This document shows, in pieces, positions 8,243-15,783 of a stretch of 18,208 nt of DNA. A program made the position numbers and the translations under genes. The notes under the pieces are model-generated. The model ran no database searches, was not told the DNA's origin, and worked only from the letters and a program-made list of their open reading frames with translations. Source of the DNA: JAQWUY01 sp049615605. Lineage in GTDB: Bacteria; Pseudomonadota; Alphaproteobacteria; JAQWUY01. The stretch is taken from contig JBMZFW010000021.1 of NCBI GenBank assembly GCA_049615605.1, positions 1-18,208 of the forward strand, given 5' to 3'. Positions within the stretch are counted from its first letter, which is position 1. Each line of letters opens with the position of its first letter.

Positions 8243-8674
8243 TTAACTCATCAAATCAATTCTTCTTTGATGGCGGTCGCCTTCAAAATCCGTACTAAGA
8301 AAAGTATCAACACAAGAAAACGCTGTGTCTTTTGATATAATTCTTGCCCCCAAAGCAACAACATTTGCATTATTATGTTGTCTTGAAAGCATTGCTTCGT
8401 TTGGTGAAGTTACCAACGCACAACGAATATGTTTATGACGGTTTGCCGCAATTGAAATACCAATACCAGAACCGCATACTAAAACGCCCGTATCCGCATC
8501 ACCATTTTTTATTGCATTTGCAAGTTTATTTGCATAATCAGGGTAATCTACGCTGTCGCCTGAATTTGTACCCAAATCAATAACATTCATACCCTTTTCT
8601 TTCAAATAAGATACAATATCTTGCTTTAATTCAAATCCCGCATGGTCGGATGCAATTACTATATTTTGTGACAT
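8243..8674 (-). CDS. rpiB: Ribose-5-phosphate isomerase B
   Basis: RpiB isomerises ribose 5-phosphate and ribulose 5-phosphate; the latter is the substrate of RibB in the same gene group. From the ATG at 8674 the product has 143 residues, the usual size, and opens with the family N-terminus IVIASDHAGFELK. Catalytic features are Asp10-His11, Cys67 in CGSGIG, the SIAANR turn, and His100 in RQHNNANV. The open frame runs on upstream to an ATG at 8728. The extra 18 residues are hydrophobic and not family-like, and the predicted promoter -10 (8717-8722) would place the transcript start downstream of 8728. I therefore take 8674, with a GGGGG-type ribosome site just before it. Confidence 0.93.
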   Translation of the reverse strand: MSQNIVIASDHAGFELKQDIVSYLKEKGMNVIDLGTNSGDSVDYPDYANKLANAIKNGDADTGVLVCGSGIGISIAANRHKHIRCALVTSPNEAMLSRQHNNANVVALGARIISKDTAFSCVDTFLSTDFEGDRHQRRIDLMS

Positions 8675-8716
8675 ATATATAACCCCCACAGTCAAACACA
8701 CTACAATTAGTCCCTT

Positions 8717-8746
8717 ATAATAAACCATTTACCCTTGCAATGTCTA
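8717..8746 (-). promoter_or_regulatory. Predicted sigma-70-type promoter for rpiB (and the rib operon)
   Basis: Read on the minus strand, TAGACA (8746-8741) and TATTAT (8722-8717) are separated by 18 nt, each one mismatch from consensus. The implied start near 8710 leaves a leader of about 36 nt before rpiB. AT richness makes such matches common, so this is a candidate only. Confidence 0.4.
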
Positions 8747-8752
8747 TAATAT

Positions 8753-8780
8753 TTTACAATTTTATTTTTTTATGTATATT
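8753..8780 (+). promoter_or_regulatory. Predicted sigma-70-type promoter for hemB
   Basis: TTTACA (8753-8758) and TATATT (8775-8780) are 16 nt apart, each one mismatch from consensus, with a leader of about 28 nt before the hemB ATG at 8815. It is back to back with the predicted rpiB promoter, and the -35 elements are only 6 nt apart. Sequence-only prediction in an AT-rich spacer. Confidence 0.35.
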
Positions 8781-8814
8781 CTTATTTATATACAGAAAAA
8801 TTAAGGATTCAATA

Positions 8815-9801
8815 ATGGACTTTATAAAGCCACATATTCGCCCAAGAAGATTAAGGCAAAATGCTTCAATCAGAAGGTTGGTGCAAGAAAACCACATTAA
8901 TAAAAGTGACATTGTTTACCCAATGTTTATCATTGACGGGGAAAACAAGACAACTGACATAAAGTCTATGCCACATATAAAAAGATACAGCATTGATTTA
9001 GCGGTAAAAGAAATAAAATCCCTGTTTACCAAAGGTATACTTGGTTTTGCACTGTTTCCGCATAATCCAGACGATGTAAAAGACGAAACTGGTTCAGATT
9101 CAATTAATCCCAACAACATTATCAACCGTGCAATTCGTGAGATAAAAAAACAAGTTCCAGATTGTGTAATCTTTGCTGATGTTGCCCTTGACCCATATAC
9201 AACACACGGTCACGACGGGATTATTAATGAAAAAGGTGAAGTTTTAAATGACGAAACTGTTAAAGTTCTTATGGGGCAAGCATTGGAACTTGCAAAGTCT
9301 GGGGCTGATGTAATAAGCCCGTCTGATATGATGGACGGTCGTATTGGTAATATCAGAAACCACCTTGATAATAACGGTTTTGAAAATACAACAATTATGT
9401 CATATGCAGTTAAGTACAGTTCAAACTTTTACGGACCTTTCCGTGATGCAGTTGGTTCAAATTCCGCATTAAAAGGCGATAAAAAGACTTATCAAATGAA
9501 TTCAGCCAACGCAGTTGAAGGATTATTAGAAGCGGAACTAGATATTACCGAAGGTGCAGATATCCTTATGGTTAAACCAGGAATGCCATATTTAGACATT
9601 GTTTCACAAACTGCACAAAACTTTAATTGTCCTGTTGCTGTATATCAAGTTTCTGGCGAATATTCTATGATACAAAATATGATTGATAACGGTCATATGA
9701 ATGAAGAGGCAATTATTGAATCTATGCTTTGTTTTAAGCGTGCGGGTGCAAACCTTATATTTACATATTTCGCACCGAAAATTATTGACTTAATTGATTA
9801 A
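8815..9801 (+). CDS. hemB: Delta-aminolevulinic acid dehydratase (porphobilinogen synthase), Zn-independent type
   Basis: HemB condenses two 5-aminolevulinate molecules to porphobilinogen, the second committed step of heme synthesis. From the ATG at 8815 the product has 328 residues, normal for the family, opening with RPRRLRQNASIRRLVQEN. The two active-site lysines are Lys200 (AVKYSSNFYGPFRDA) and Lys254 (LMVKPG). The metal segment 122-135 reads D-V-A-L-D-P-Y, then TTHGHDG. It has Ala124, Asp126 and Asp134 where Zn enzymes have three cysteines, so a Mg-dependent enzyme is expected. The frame extends upstream to 8740, but those 25 residues are hydrophobic and atypical, and AAGGA sits 7 nt before 8815. 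The gene is divergent from rpiB and convergent with era. Confidence 0.96.
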   Translation: MDFIKPHIRPRRLRQNASIRRLVQENHINKSDIVYPMFIIDGENKTTDIKSMPHIKRYSIDLAVKEIKSLFTKGILGFALFPHNPDDVKDETGSDSINPNNIINRAIREIKKQVPDCVIFADVALDPYTTHGHDGIINEKGEVLNDETVKVLMGQALELAKSGADVISPSDMMDGRIGNIRNHLDNNGFENTTIMSYAVKYSSNFYGPFRDAVGSNSALKGDKKTYQMNSANAVEGLLEAELDITEGADILMVKPGMPYLDIVSQTAQNFNCPVAVYQVSGEYSMIQNMIDNGHMNEEAIIESMLCFKRAGANLIFTYFAPKIIDLID

Positions 9802-9823
9802 TTTTTAACTTTAACTTAAAAAT
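9801..9823. terminator. AT-only dyad between hemB and era
   Basis: ATTTTTAA and TTAAAAAT form a perfect 8-bp inverted repeat with a 7-nt loop. It begins at the last base of the hemB stop and lies in the 35-nt gap to the era stop. All stem pairs are A-T, so the hairpin would be weak; any terminator role, possibly bidirectional, is a guess. Confidence 0.25.
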
Positions 9824-9836
9824 AGAAGTTATTGTT

Positions 9837-10739
9837 TTAACTTGAAAAATCAAGCCCCATACCTTGATATCTTTCAATATCATTTTGCCAGTTGGCTTTT
9901 ACCTTAATATGAATAAATAAATGCACCTTAGCACCAAACATTTGTGATAATTCTTCACGCGATTGTTTGCCAATTAATTTAATTTTATCCCCGCCCTTGC
10001 CTAGTAATATTGAACGATAATTTTCTTTTTCCACATAAATAACTTGGTTAATCTTAATATCACCGTTTTTAAAGTCTTCCCAGCTTTCCGTTTCAACGGT
10101 TAAGGCGTATGGCAGTTCTTCATGTACATTAAGGAATATCTTTTCTCTTGTCACTTCACCAGCAAGCAAGCTGTTTGGTACGCTTGAAATATGTTCTGGG
10201 TCAAACATATATTCACTTTCAGGCATTGCACCAGCCAACCATTCTTTAAAAGTATCAACACCACTGCTATTTGTGGCAGAAATCATAAAGATATCGGTAA
10301 ATATACCCTCTTCCCAAAACTTATTGGCGATATCAAGTAATTGCTGTTTATCAACCGTATCAATCTTGTTTAATAAAAGTACACAATTTTTTTCGTGTTT
10401 TTTCAAAGTTTCTACAATTATTTTTGTGTCTTTTTTATCAGGGTGGCTTGCATCAACCAATAAACACACAACATCTGCATCTTCCGCACCAGACCAAGCA
10501 GATGATACCATCGCCCTGTCCAATCGTTTCTTTGGCTTAAATATTCCCGGTGTATCAATAATTACGATTTGCGTATCATCAACCATTGCAATACCAGTAA
10601 TTCGTGTTCGTGTTGTTTGCACCTTGTGTGTTACGATGCTAACCTTTGCACCAACAATATTATTCGTAAGTGTTGATTTTCCCGCATTAGGTGCACCAAT
10701 AAAGGCAACTGAACCACATTTTGTTTTAATATTAGCCAT
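9837..10739 (-). CDS. era: GTPase Era (ribosome assembly)
   Basis: Era is an essential GTPase that binds the 3' end of 16S rRNA and helps mature the 30S subunit. The 300 residues split into a GTPase domain and a C-terminal KH RNA-binding domain. The G motifs are complete: G1 GAPNAGKS (15-22), G2 around TTRTRITG (42-49), G3 DTPG (62-65), G4 NKID (124-127) and G5 SAT (154-156). The KH domain, about 195-300, carries ILLGKGGDKIKLIGKQSREEL. Its start overlaps the end of rnc by 8 nt, so translation is probably coupled. It is the last gene of its cluster, followed at once by the end of convergent hemB. recO, which often follows era, is not here. Confidence 0.97.
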   Translation of the reverse strand: MANIKTKCGSVAFIGAPNAGKSTLTNNIVGAKVSIVTHKVQTTRTRITGIAMVDDTQIVIIDTPGIFKPKKRLDRAMVSSAWSGAEDADVVCLLVDASHPDKKDTKIIVETLKKHEKNCVLLLNKIDTVDKQQLLDIANKFWEEGIFTDIFMISATNSSGVDTFKEWLAGAMPESEYMFDPEHISSVPNSLLAGEVTREKIFLNVHEELPYALTVETESWEDFKNGDIKINQVIYVEKENYRSILLGKGGDKIKLIGKQSREELSQMFGAKVHLFIHIKVKANWQNDIERYQGMGLDFSS

Positions 10740-11391
10740 TTAAATTGTTTTCTTTCATAAAGTTTAAAGCGGCATTTTGTGATGCCTCTTGCTTTGATTT
10801 ACCAGTTCCGCTTACATCGTCAAAACCACTAACAGAAACCTTTACCGCAAATTCTGGGCTGTGGTCTGGTCCTGTGCGTTCAGATATTTCATAAGACGGA
10901 ATACCGTGTTTATTTTTTTGCGCCCATTCTTGCAGGCGTGTTTTTGAATCCTTCAAATCGTCAACTTGAACATCAACTAGTTCAAGTACAAATTTCTTAA
11001 AGAAACCCATTACCGCATCCATACCGCCATCAATGTATAATGCACCAGCGCAAGCTTCAACCACATCGGATAATATCTTTTCATTAGATTGCATTGTTTC
11101 GCTGTTATCACTTACCCTTATATATTTGCCAAAATCACATTGCTTGGCAATTTCTGCTAGTGCTTCTGCCCTTACGATTGCGGTGTGTCTGCGGGCAAGT
11201 TCGCCTTCTTTCGCATTTGGGAATTTTTCAATCAATATATCTGATACTGCTAGCCCAATTACCCTGTCACCAATAAATTCAAGGCGTTCATAGCTGTCAT
11301 TTGCACTTGAAACAGAACGGTGAGTAAATGCTTTTACAAGCAAGTTTTTATCTTTAAAGTCATGTCCTAATATTTTTGTAATATGTTCCAT
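10732..11391 (-). CDS. rnc: Ribonuclease III
   Basis: RNase III cleaves double-stranded RNA, including the rRNA precursor stems, as a Mg-dependent homodimer. The 219 residues contain the catalytic domain (about 1-145) with the signature ERLEFIGDRVIGL (35-47), supplying Glu38 and Asp42. A second acidic pair, Asp109 and Glu112, lies in SDVVEACAGALYIDGG. The double-stranded RNA-binding domain (about 150-219) reads KTRLQEWAQKNKHGIPSYEI to TGKSKQEASQNAALNFM. The start codon shares one base with the lepB stop (TAATG), and the 3' end overlaps era by 8 nt, the classic rnc-era coupling. Confidence 0.97.
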   Translation of the reverse strand: MEHITKILGHDFKDKNLLVKAFTHRSVSSANDSYERLEFIGDRVIGLAVSDILIEKFPNAKEGELARRHTAIVRAEALAEIAKQCDFGKYIRVSDNSETMQSNEKILSDVVEACAGALYIDGGMDAVMGFFKKFVLELVDVQVDDLKDSKTRLQEWAQKNKHGIPSYEISERTGPDHSPEFAVKVSVSGFDDVSGTGKSKQEASQNAALNFMKENNLNG

Positions 11392-12107
11392 TATTCAACA
11401 GCCTTAAATATTCTGTCGCCACGACCACTTGAATACCATTTCCAAAATTGATAGTGACTGGCACCATCAAGTGAGAATAAAACTTTTCTTGCTGGACCAA
11501 TTAATGCGTCAATCGGAACGAAACCAACATCAGAATACCTGCTGTCATTTGATTCATCACGGTTATCACCCATCATAAAGTAATGCCCCGCAGGAACTTT
11601 AAATTCCCTTGTATCATCAACAAATCCGCCATCGCCCATTGCTTCCCAAATTGCATAAGATTTACCATTTGGTAATGTTTCTTTGTATGTTGGTATTGTT
11701 CTTCCTTGGGCTTGTGTATCTTTAAGTCGTTCACGCTTAACCGCCACACCATTAATGTATAATGTACCACCTTTAACTTGGATTGTATCGCCTGGCATAC
11801 CAACCAGTCTTTTAATATAATCAGCATCTTTATCAACAACACGGAACACAACAACTTCACCGCGTTTTGGTTCATCTTCAAAAACACGACCGAAATCAGG
11901 CAACCAATACCCACCAAACGGGAAACTGTACCTGCTGATGCCATAGCTGTATTTAGTTACATATAAATAATCACCAACCATTAATGTTGGGTACATTGAA
12001 CCAGATGGGATTGTGAATGGTTGCACCAATAATGAACGAAGCAACATTGCAATTAATAATGCTTCAACAACTGTTCTTATATCTTTTTTTATATTATATT
12101 TATTCAT
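11391..12107 (-). CDS. lepB: Signal peptidase I
   Basis: Signal peptidase I removes signal peptides from secreted proteins at the outer face of the inner membrane. The 238 residues begin with a basic stretch and a single membrane anchor (about 11-30). Next is the nucleophile motif PSGSMYPTL with Ser37, the region GDYLYVTKYSYGISR, and the general-base lysine Lys99 in YIKRLVGMPGDTI. The conserved MMGDNRDESNDSR is in the C-terminal third. A Ser/Lys pair and one N-terminal anchor fit the alphaproteobacterial form. It begins 2 nt after acpS and overlaps rnc by one base. Confidence 0.97.
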   Translation of the reverse strand: MNKYNIKKDIRTVVEALLIAMLLRSLLVQPFTIPSGSMYPTLMVGDYLYVTKYSYGISRYSFPFGGYWLPDFGRVFEDEPKRGEVVVFRVVDKDADYIKRLVGMPGDTIQVKGGTLYINGVAVKRERLKDTQAQGRTIPTYKETLPNGKSYAIWEAMGDGGFVDDTREFKVPAGHYFMMGDNRDESNDSRYSDVGFVPIDALIGPARKVLFSLDGASHYQFWKWYSSGRGDRIFKAVE

Positions 12108-12109
12108 TT

Positions 12110-12499
12110 TTATTCCGCTTCAATAACCACAAAACCACATGCAACCCCCGCATCGTGACTTAAAGAAACATTAATACGATAGTTTTTGCCATTTGACAAG
12201 GTTTCAATATGTTTTAACGCACCACCAGATAAACTTATACTTGGCGCCCCTAGTTCATTTCTTATCAATGATATTGATGACATTGTTATATCGCCCCTAA
12301 TTCCAGTACCAAGTGCTTTTGCCACAGCTTCTTTTGCCGCCCAAGCAGCTGCAATTGGTTCGGCAATATTTGTTTTTTTGTTAGCATAAGATATTTCTTC
12401 TTCTGTGAAGTACTTTGATAAAAATTTATCCCCATACTTTTCAAGGCTTTGTTCAATTCTTTTTACCGAAGTAATATCTGTACCAATTCCTATTATCAT
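12110..12499 (-). CDS. acpS: Holo-[acyl-carrier-protein] synthase
   Basis: AcpS transfers the 4'-phosphopantetheine arm from coenzyme A to acyl carrier protein, activating it for fatty acid synthesis. The 129 residues are a standard length for this trimeric enzyme. Mg ligands are Asp8 in IGIGTDI and Glu57 in AAWAAKEAVAKALGTG. The C-terminal SLSHDAGVACGFVV completes the fold. The gene sits between the DUF2062 gene (1-nt gap) and lepB (2-nt gap), inside the rel-to-era cluster. In many proteobacteria pdxJ or pyrE is found nearby; neither is present here. Confidence 0.96.
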   Translation of the reverse strand: MIIGIGTDITSVKRIEQSLEKYGDKFLSKYFTEEEISYANKKTNIAEPIAAAWAAKEAVAKALGTGIRGDITMSSISLIRNELGAPSISLSGGALKHIETLSNGKNYRINVSLSHDAGVACGFVVIEAE

Positions 12500-12500
12500 A

Positions 12501-13115
12501 TTACTTCACTTTTTTTAATTTATTGTTGCGTTTTTTCTTGTAGCTAGCAATTAATGGATATAATCCCGCAAAGAATACCGCCCAAACAACAACAAGCCAA
12601 ACGGTTGAACCAATAATAAGCGGATAAATTACATCAAATAATTGTGACCACATATAAACATAATCTTCCCATATATCCATTGCAGACGACGGGCTAGTTA
12701 CAAATAATAAATGCCACGAATTAATTTCATTGAATTTTTCCAAAGTAAATAAAAATATTTCCCCCACATCTGCACTCTGTTCAATACCAAGCATATTTAC
12801 GCCCGTTGAATAAACAACCGCCCATATAAATGGGAATGTTAATGGATTACCAACGATTGTACCAATGGCAGATGCAACAATTGACCCCCTAAGGATAAAT
12901 GCGATTATTGCCGATATAATAAAATGAAAACCAAGAAACGGCGTGAATGAAACCCCCGCCCCAACAGCAAACCCACAGGCAATTTGATACGGTGAAGCAT
13001 TCATACGACCAAGCCTGTGCCCCGTATATTTTATTGACCTTTTAAATCCAATCTTTGGATAAATAAAATCCCTTAGCTTATTAATTGTTTTTTTCTTTTT
13101 TCTTGTTTTAAACAT
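12501..13115 (-). CDS. DUF2062-family inner membrane protein, function unknown
   Basis: This 204-residue membrane protein matches the DUF2062 family by its core SPYQIACGFAVGAGVSFTPF (about 41-60), then LGFHFIISA and the GTIVGNPLTFPFIW segment (85-98). The N-terminus is very basic (KTRKKKKTINK) and should stay in the cytoplasm. Hydrophobic segments lie at about 43-77, 80-110 and 163-190, with a soluble loop of about 50 residues (113-160) and a second lysine-rich C-terminal tail. No function is established for this family to my knowledge. It is packed between rel (4 nt) and acpS (1 nt), a placement I recall from other alphaproteobacteria, which suggests an envelope or lipid-linked role but does not prove one. 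Confidence 0.85.
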   Translation of the reverse strand: MFKTRKKKKTINKLRDFIYPKIGFKRSIKYTGHRLGRMNASPYQIACGFAVGAGVSFTPFLGFHFIISAIIAFILRGSIVASAIGTIVGNPLTFPFIWAVVYSTGVNMLGIEQSADVGEIFLFTLEKFNEINSWHLLFVTSPSSAMDIWEDYVYMWSQLFDVIYPLIIGSTVWLVVVWAVFFAGLYPLIASYKKKRNNKLKKVK

Positions 13116-13119
13116 TTTG

Positions 13120-15300
13120 TTACAGCCTTGTCACAGAAATTATATCGTTTGACATTCTAAGCGATGCCATAACTTCGGTTAATTTTCCAACACTTTTTAC
13201 TTCTAAATCAATATTAACATCCCAAAAGTCGCTTGACCTAGATACAATTTTAAGATCAGAAAGGTTAACACCCAAGTTTAAAATAACTGTTGTAATACTA
13301 TTTAGTGCGCCCGGCTTATTAGATGCAAGAACATTAATCCTGGCAACAAAGTTTACATTTTCAATTACTTTTTCTTTATCAATCAATTCATCACGCCAAT
13401 ACAAATCAATACTGCTGTTTTGTATATCGTGTTCCTTTAATACTTCTTTACATCTTACATTGTGGATACTAATGCCTTGCCCCGTACTTACAACACCAAC
13501 AATTTTATCACCTGGAATTGCGTGGCAACATTTTGGGAACCTTATCACCATATCATCTGGCAATCCACCAATAAGGCTAGACTTGCCTTTTGACGCCACC
13601 TTACCCTTATTAAGTTCTGGTGGTGGTGTTTCTTTTGTTTTCTTATCTGTTTCCCTTGCTTCTGGGTGAACCGCATACAGGGATTCATTTACCCCCCTTG
13701 TTCCATCACCAACAGCAACGAAAAACATTTCAGGTTCTTTATAATCATATTTTTCCGTAAGGAATTTAATATCTTTTTCCGTTAAATCAAAGCCTGCACT
13801 TTTAAAAGTTCGCATTAATAATGATTTGCCGTGTTCCACATATTCATCACGACGCTTATTGCGGATAAACCTGCGAATTGCTGACCTTGCCTTACCCGAT
13901 ACAACAATGTTTTTCCATGCTTCTTTTGGTTCCGCATTGCTTTGTGTGATAATTTCAACTTGGTCACCATTTTTTAATTCAGTCTTTAATGGCATTACTT
14001 TACCATTAATCCTAGCCCCAATGGTTTTATTACCAACGCCAGAGTGAATTGAATATGCAAAATCAATTGGCGTTGCCATTTTTGGTAAATTAACAATATC
14101 GCCCTTTGGACTGAATACGAATACATTTTCCGCATACATTTCCATTTTGGTATCTGACATAACTTCATCATCGCTGTTTGAATGTTCAACGATTTCAAGT
14201 AATTCCCTTAACCAGCGATAGTTCTTACCCTCTTTCACAATAGATTCTTTATCACCAGATTTGTAGCTCCAGTGGGCGGCAACACCAAGTTCGGCAAATT
14301 CGTGCATTTCTTTGGTGCGGATTTGGATTTCAACCCTTTGCCCCGCAGGACCAATAACCCCCGTATGTAAAGAACGATAGTTATTCTTTTTAGGCAATGA
14401 TATGTAATCTTTAAATCTACCTGGTACAAGGCGGTATGTGGCGTGAATAAGCCCAAGAACACGATAACAGTCATCAACGCTGTCAACAACAATACGGAAT
14501 GCCATAATATCAGATAGCTGTTCAAAACCAATATCTTTCTTTTGCATTTTTCGCCAAATTGAATAAGGGGTTTTCTTGCGACCAGAAATTTCATTCTTAA
14601 TTTTATGTTCTGTCATAAGGTCATCAAGTTCTTTTACAACATTTGTTACAATATTATCGCCCTGTTCTTTTGAAATAAACTTTAACCTGCCAACGATTGA
14701 TGAATGGGCATCTGGATTAATTGTATTAAAACAGATATCTTCCATTTCTTCTTTCCAGTCACGAATACCAATTAATTCCGCAAGCGGTACATGAATTTCC
14801 ATTGTTTCAGTTGCAATACGGATTCTTTTTTCAGGCTTTGCAATATGGTGTAATGTTTGAATATTATGCAATCTATCAGAAAGTTTTACCAACAACACCC
14901 TGATGTCTTCGCTCATCGCTAGTAATAATTTACGAAAGTTTTTAGCCTGTTTTGAAACTTCGCTTATATTTTCAAGTGCTTCAAGCTTAGTCACCCCTGC
15001 AACAAGGTTTGCTACATCTTGACCAAATAATTTTGTTATTTCTTCTGAATTTACTTTTGTGTCTTCTACTGTGTCGTGTAAAAGTGCGGTAATAATGGTA
15101 TCTGTATCCATTTTTTTACCCGCAAGGTTCTTTGCAACAGCCACGCAATGTGAATAATATGGGTCGCCATTACTGCGCGTTTGACCATCGTGGGCAACAC
15201 GCCCAAATTCGAAAGCTTCGCGTAATAATTTTTCGTTTAAATTTTTATTGTATGATTGTATATCCGATACAAGGCAGGATACGGCTTCTTTGAAATCCAA
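13120..15300 (-). CDS. rel: Bifunctional (p)ppGpp synthetase/hydrolase (Rel/SpoT type)
   Basis: This is a long RelA/SpoT homologue of 726 residues that makes and degrades the alarmone (p)ppGpp. The HD hydrolase domain is intact: His51, His75-Asp76, the EDT turn at 79-81, and Asp142 with Asn146 in KLSDRLHN. The synthetase domain has GRKKTPYSIWRKM, Asp264 in LSDIMAFRI, Glu324 in VEIQIRT, and the RxKD motif RFKD at 295-298. RxKD marks bifunctional enzymes; synthetase-only RelA has ExDD. TGS (about 392-453), the conserved CCHAIPGDKIVG region and a C-terminal ACT domain (about 650-726) follow. The start is TTG at 15300, with AAAGGGGGA just upstream and no ATG before the HD core. It lies 19 nt after rpoZ and 4 nt before the DUF2062 gene. 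Confidence 0.96.
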   Translation of the reverse strand: MDFKEAVSCLVSDIQSYNKNLNEKLLREAFEFGRVAHDGQTRSNGDPYYSHCVAVAKNLAGKKMDTDTIITALLHDTVEDTKVNSEEITKLFGQDVANLVAGVTKLEALENISEVSKQAKNFRKLLLAMSEDIRVLLVKLSDRLHNIQTLHHIAKPEKRIRIATETMEIHVPLAELIGIRDWKEEMEDICFNTINPDAHSSIVGRLKFISKEQGDNIVTNVVKELDDLMTEHKIKNEISGRKKTPYSIWRKMQKKDIGFEQLSDIMAFRIVVDSVDDCYRVLGLIHATYRLVPGRFKDYISLPKKNNYRSLHTGVIGPAGQRVEIQIRTKEMHEFAELGVAAHWSYKSGDKESIVKEGKNYRWLRELLEIVEHSNSDDEVMSDTKMEMYAENVFVFSPKGDIVNLPKMATPIDFAYSIHSGVGNKTIGARINGKVMPLKTELKNGDQVEIITQSNAEPKEAWKNIVVSGKARSAIRRFIRNKRRDEYVEHGKSLLMRTFKSAGFDLTEKDIKFLTEKYDYKEPEMFFVAVGDGTRGVNESLYAVHPEARETDKKTKETPPPELNKGKVASKGKSSLIGGLPDDMVIRFPKCCHAIPGDKIVGVVSTGQGISIHNVRCKEVLKEHDIQNSSIDLYWRDELIDKEKVIENVNFVARINVLASNKPGALNSITTVILNLGVNLSDLKIVSRSSDFWDVNIDLEVKSVGKLTEVMASLRMSNDIISVTRL

Positions 15301-15316
15301 AAATATCCCCCTTTAT

Positions 15317-15334
15317 GAACTAGTCTACTAGTTC
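15317..15334 (-). promoter_or_regulatory. Hairpin over the rpoZ stop codon, just before the rel ribosome site
   Basis: GAACTAG and CTAGTTC form a perfect 7-bp stem with a 4-nt loop; an eighth pair is possible if the loop closes to 2 nt. On the transcript the hairpin contains the last rpoZ codons and its TAG stop. It ends 2 nt before the AAAGGGGGA ribosome site of rel. Ribosomes finishing rpoZ would melt it, so it could couple rel translation to rpoZ. That role is inference. Confidence 0.45.
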
Positions 15335-15730
15335 TTCTTCAACTACATCCTCAAAACCACCAACAACTTCTGTATTTTCAGCACCTGTATCTGCGATTAA
15401 TTGACCATTATCTTCGCTTGACGCTTCTGCTATTACTTCTTCAACAGTATCAGCGATAATAGTTTCATCAGCAGTTGTTTTAACTTCTTCTGGTGCTTCA
15501 ACAGATTTAATCTCTTGATATGATTTAATTAAAGATTCTGATAATTCAGTTGGTGCGACTTTATCTTCAGCAATTTCGCGTAATGCAATTACAGTGTTTT
15601 TGTCGTTGTCGCGTTCAACTAATTCAGGTGAACCACCCGAAATTTGTTTTGCACGGTGTGCCGCCATTAATACTAAATCAAAGCGGTTTTCAACTTGTTT
15701 TTCACAATCTTCAACAGTTACACGAGCCAT
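15320..15730 (-). CDS. rpoZ: RNA polymerase omega subunit
   Basis: Omega is the small subunit that stabilises the beta' subunit of RNA polymerase. The first 60 residues are clearly omega: MARVTVEDCEKQVENRFDLV, then LMAAHRAKQI, then NDKNTVIALREIAEDKV. The N-terminal Met-Ala-Arg is the element that forms part of the ppGpp-binding site 1 in E. coli polymerase, fitting its place directly before rel. From about residue 75 to 136 the chain becomes a low-complexity tail rich in Glu, Asp, Ala and Thr; the E. coli protein is about 91 residues and lacks most of this. ATG 15730 has AAGGA upstream. The 121-nt gap before it (to smpB) holds a candidate promoter. Confidence 0.94.
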   Translation of the reverse strand: MARVTVEDCEKQVENRFDLVLMAAHRAKQISGGSPELVERDNDKNTVIALREIAEDKVAPTELSESLIKSYQEIKSVEAPEEVKTTADETIIADTVEEVIAEASSEDNGQLIADTGAENTEVVGGFEDVVEEELVD

Positions 15731-15754
15731 AATAAAATCCTTCTCTAAAGTTCA

Positions 15755-15783
15755 ATAATATCAATACTTTACCCACAATGCAA
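15755..15783 (-). promoter_or_regulatory. Predicted promoter for the rpoZ-rel-...-era cluster
   Basis: On the minus strand TTGCAT (15783-15778) and TATTAT (15760-15755) are 17 nt apart. The -10 has one mismatch and the -35 three. The start would lie near 15748, leaving a leader of about 18 nt that contains the AAGGA site of rpoZ. It is the best candidate in the only long gap (121 nt) of the dapA-era group. Confidence 0.4.

Noticed and set aside
8675..8728. 18-residue hydrophobic extension of rpiB
   Set aside because: The predicted transcription start lies inside it, and RpiB normally begins at IVIASDHAG. ATG 8674 fits better.
8740..8814. N-terminal hydrophobic extension of hemB as a membrane anchor or signal
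   Set aside because: It is not typical of HemB and overlaps the best promoter match. The ribosome site is before 8815, where the family N-terminus begins.
9841..9854. CTTGA/TCAAG hairpin as an era terminator
   Set aside because: It lies in the last era codons, has a 5-bp stem and is not followed by a U tract on the era transcript.
10273..10743. 156-codon plus-strand frame opposite era
   Set aside because: It lies entirely antisense to the Era GTPase domain and has no family features of its own.
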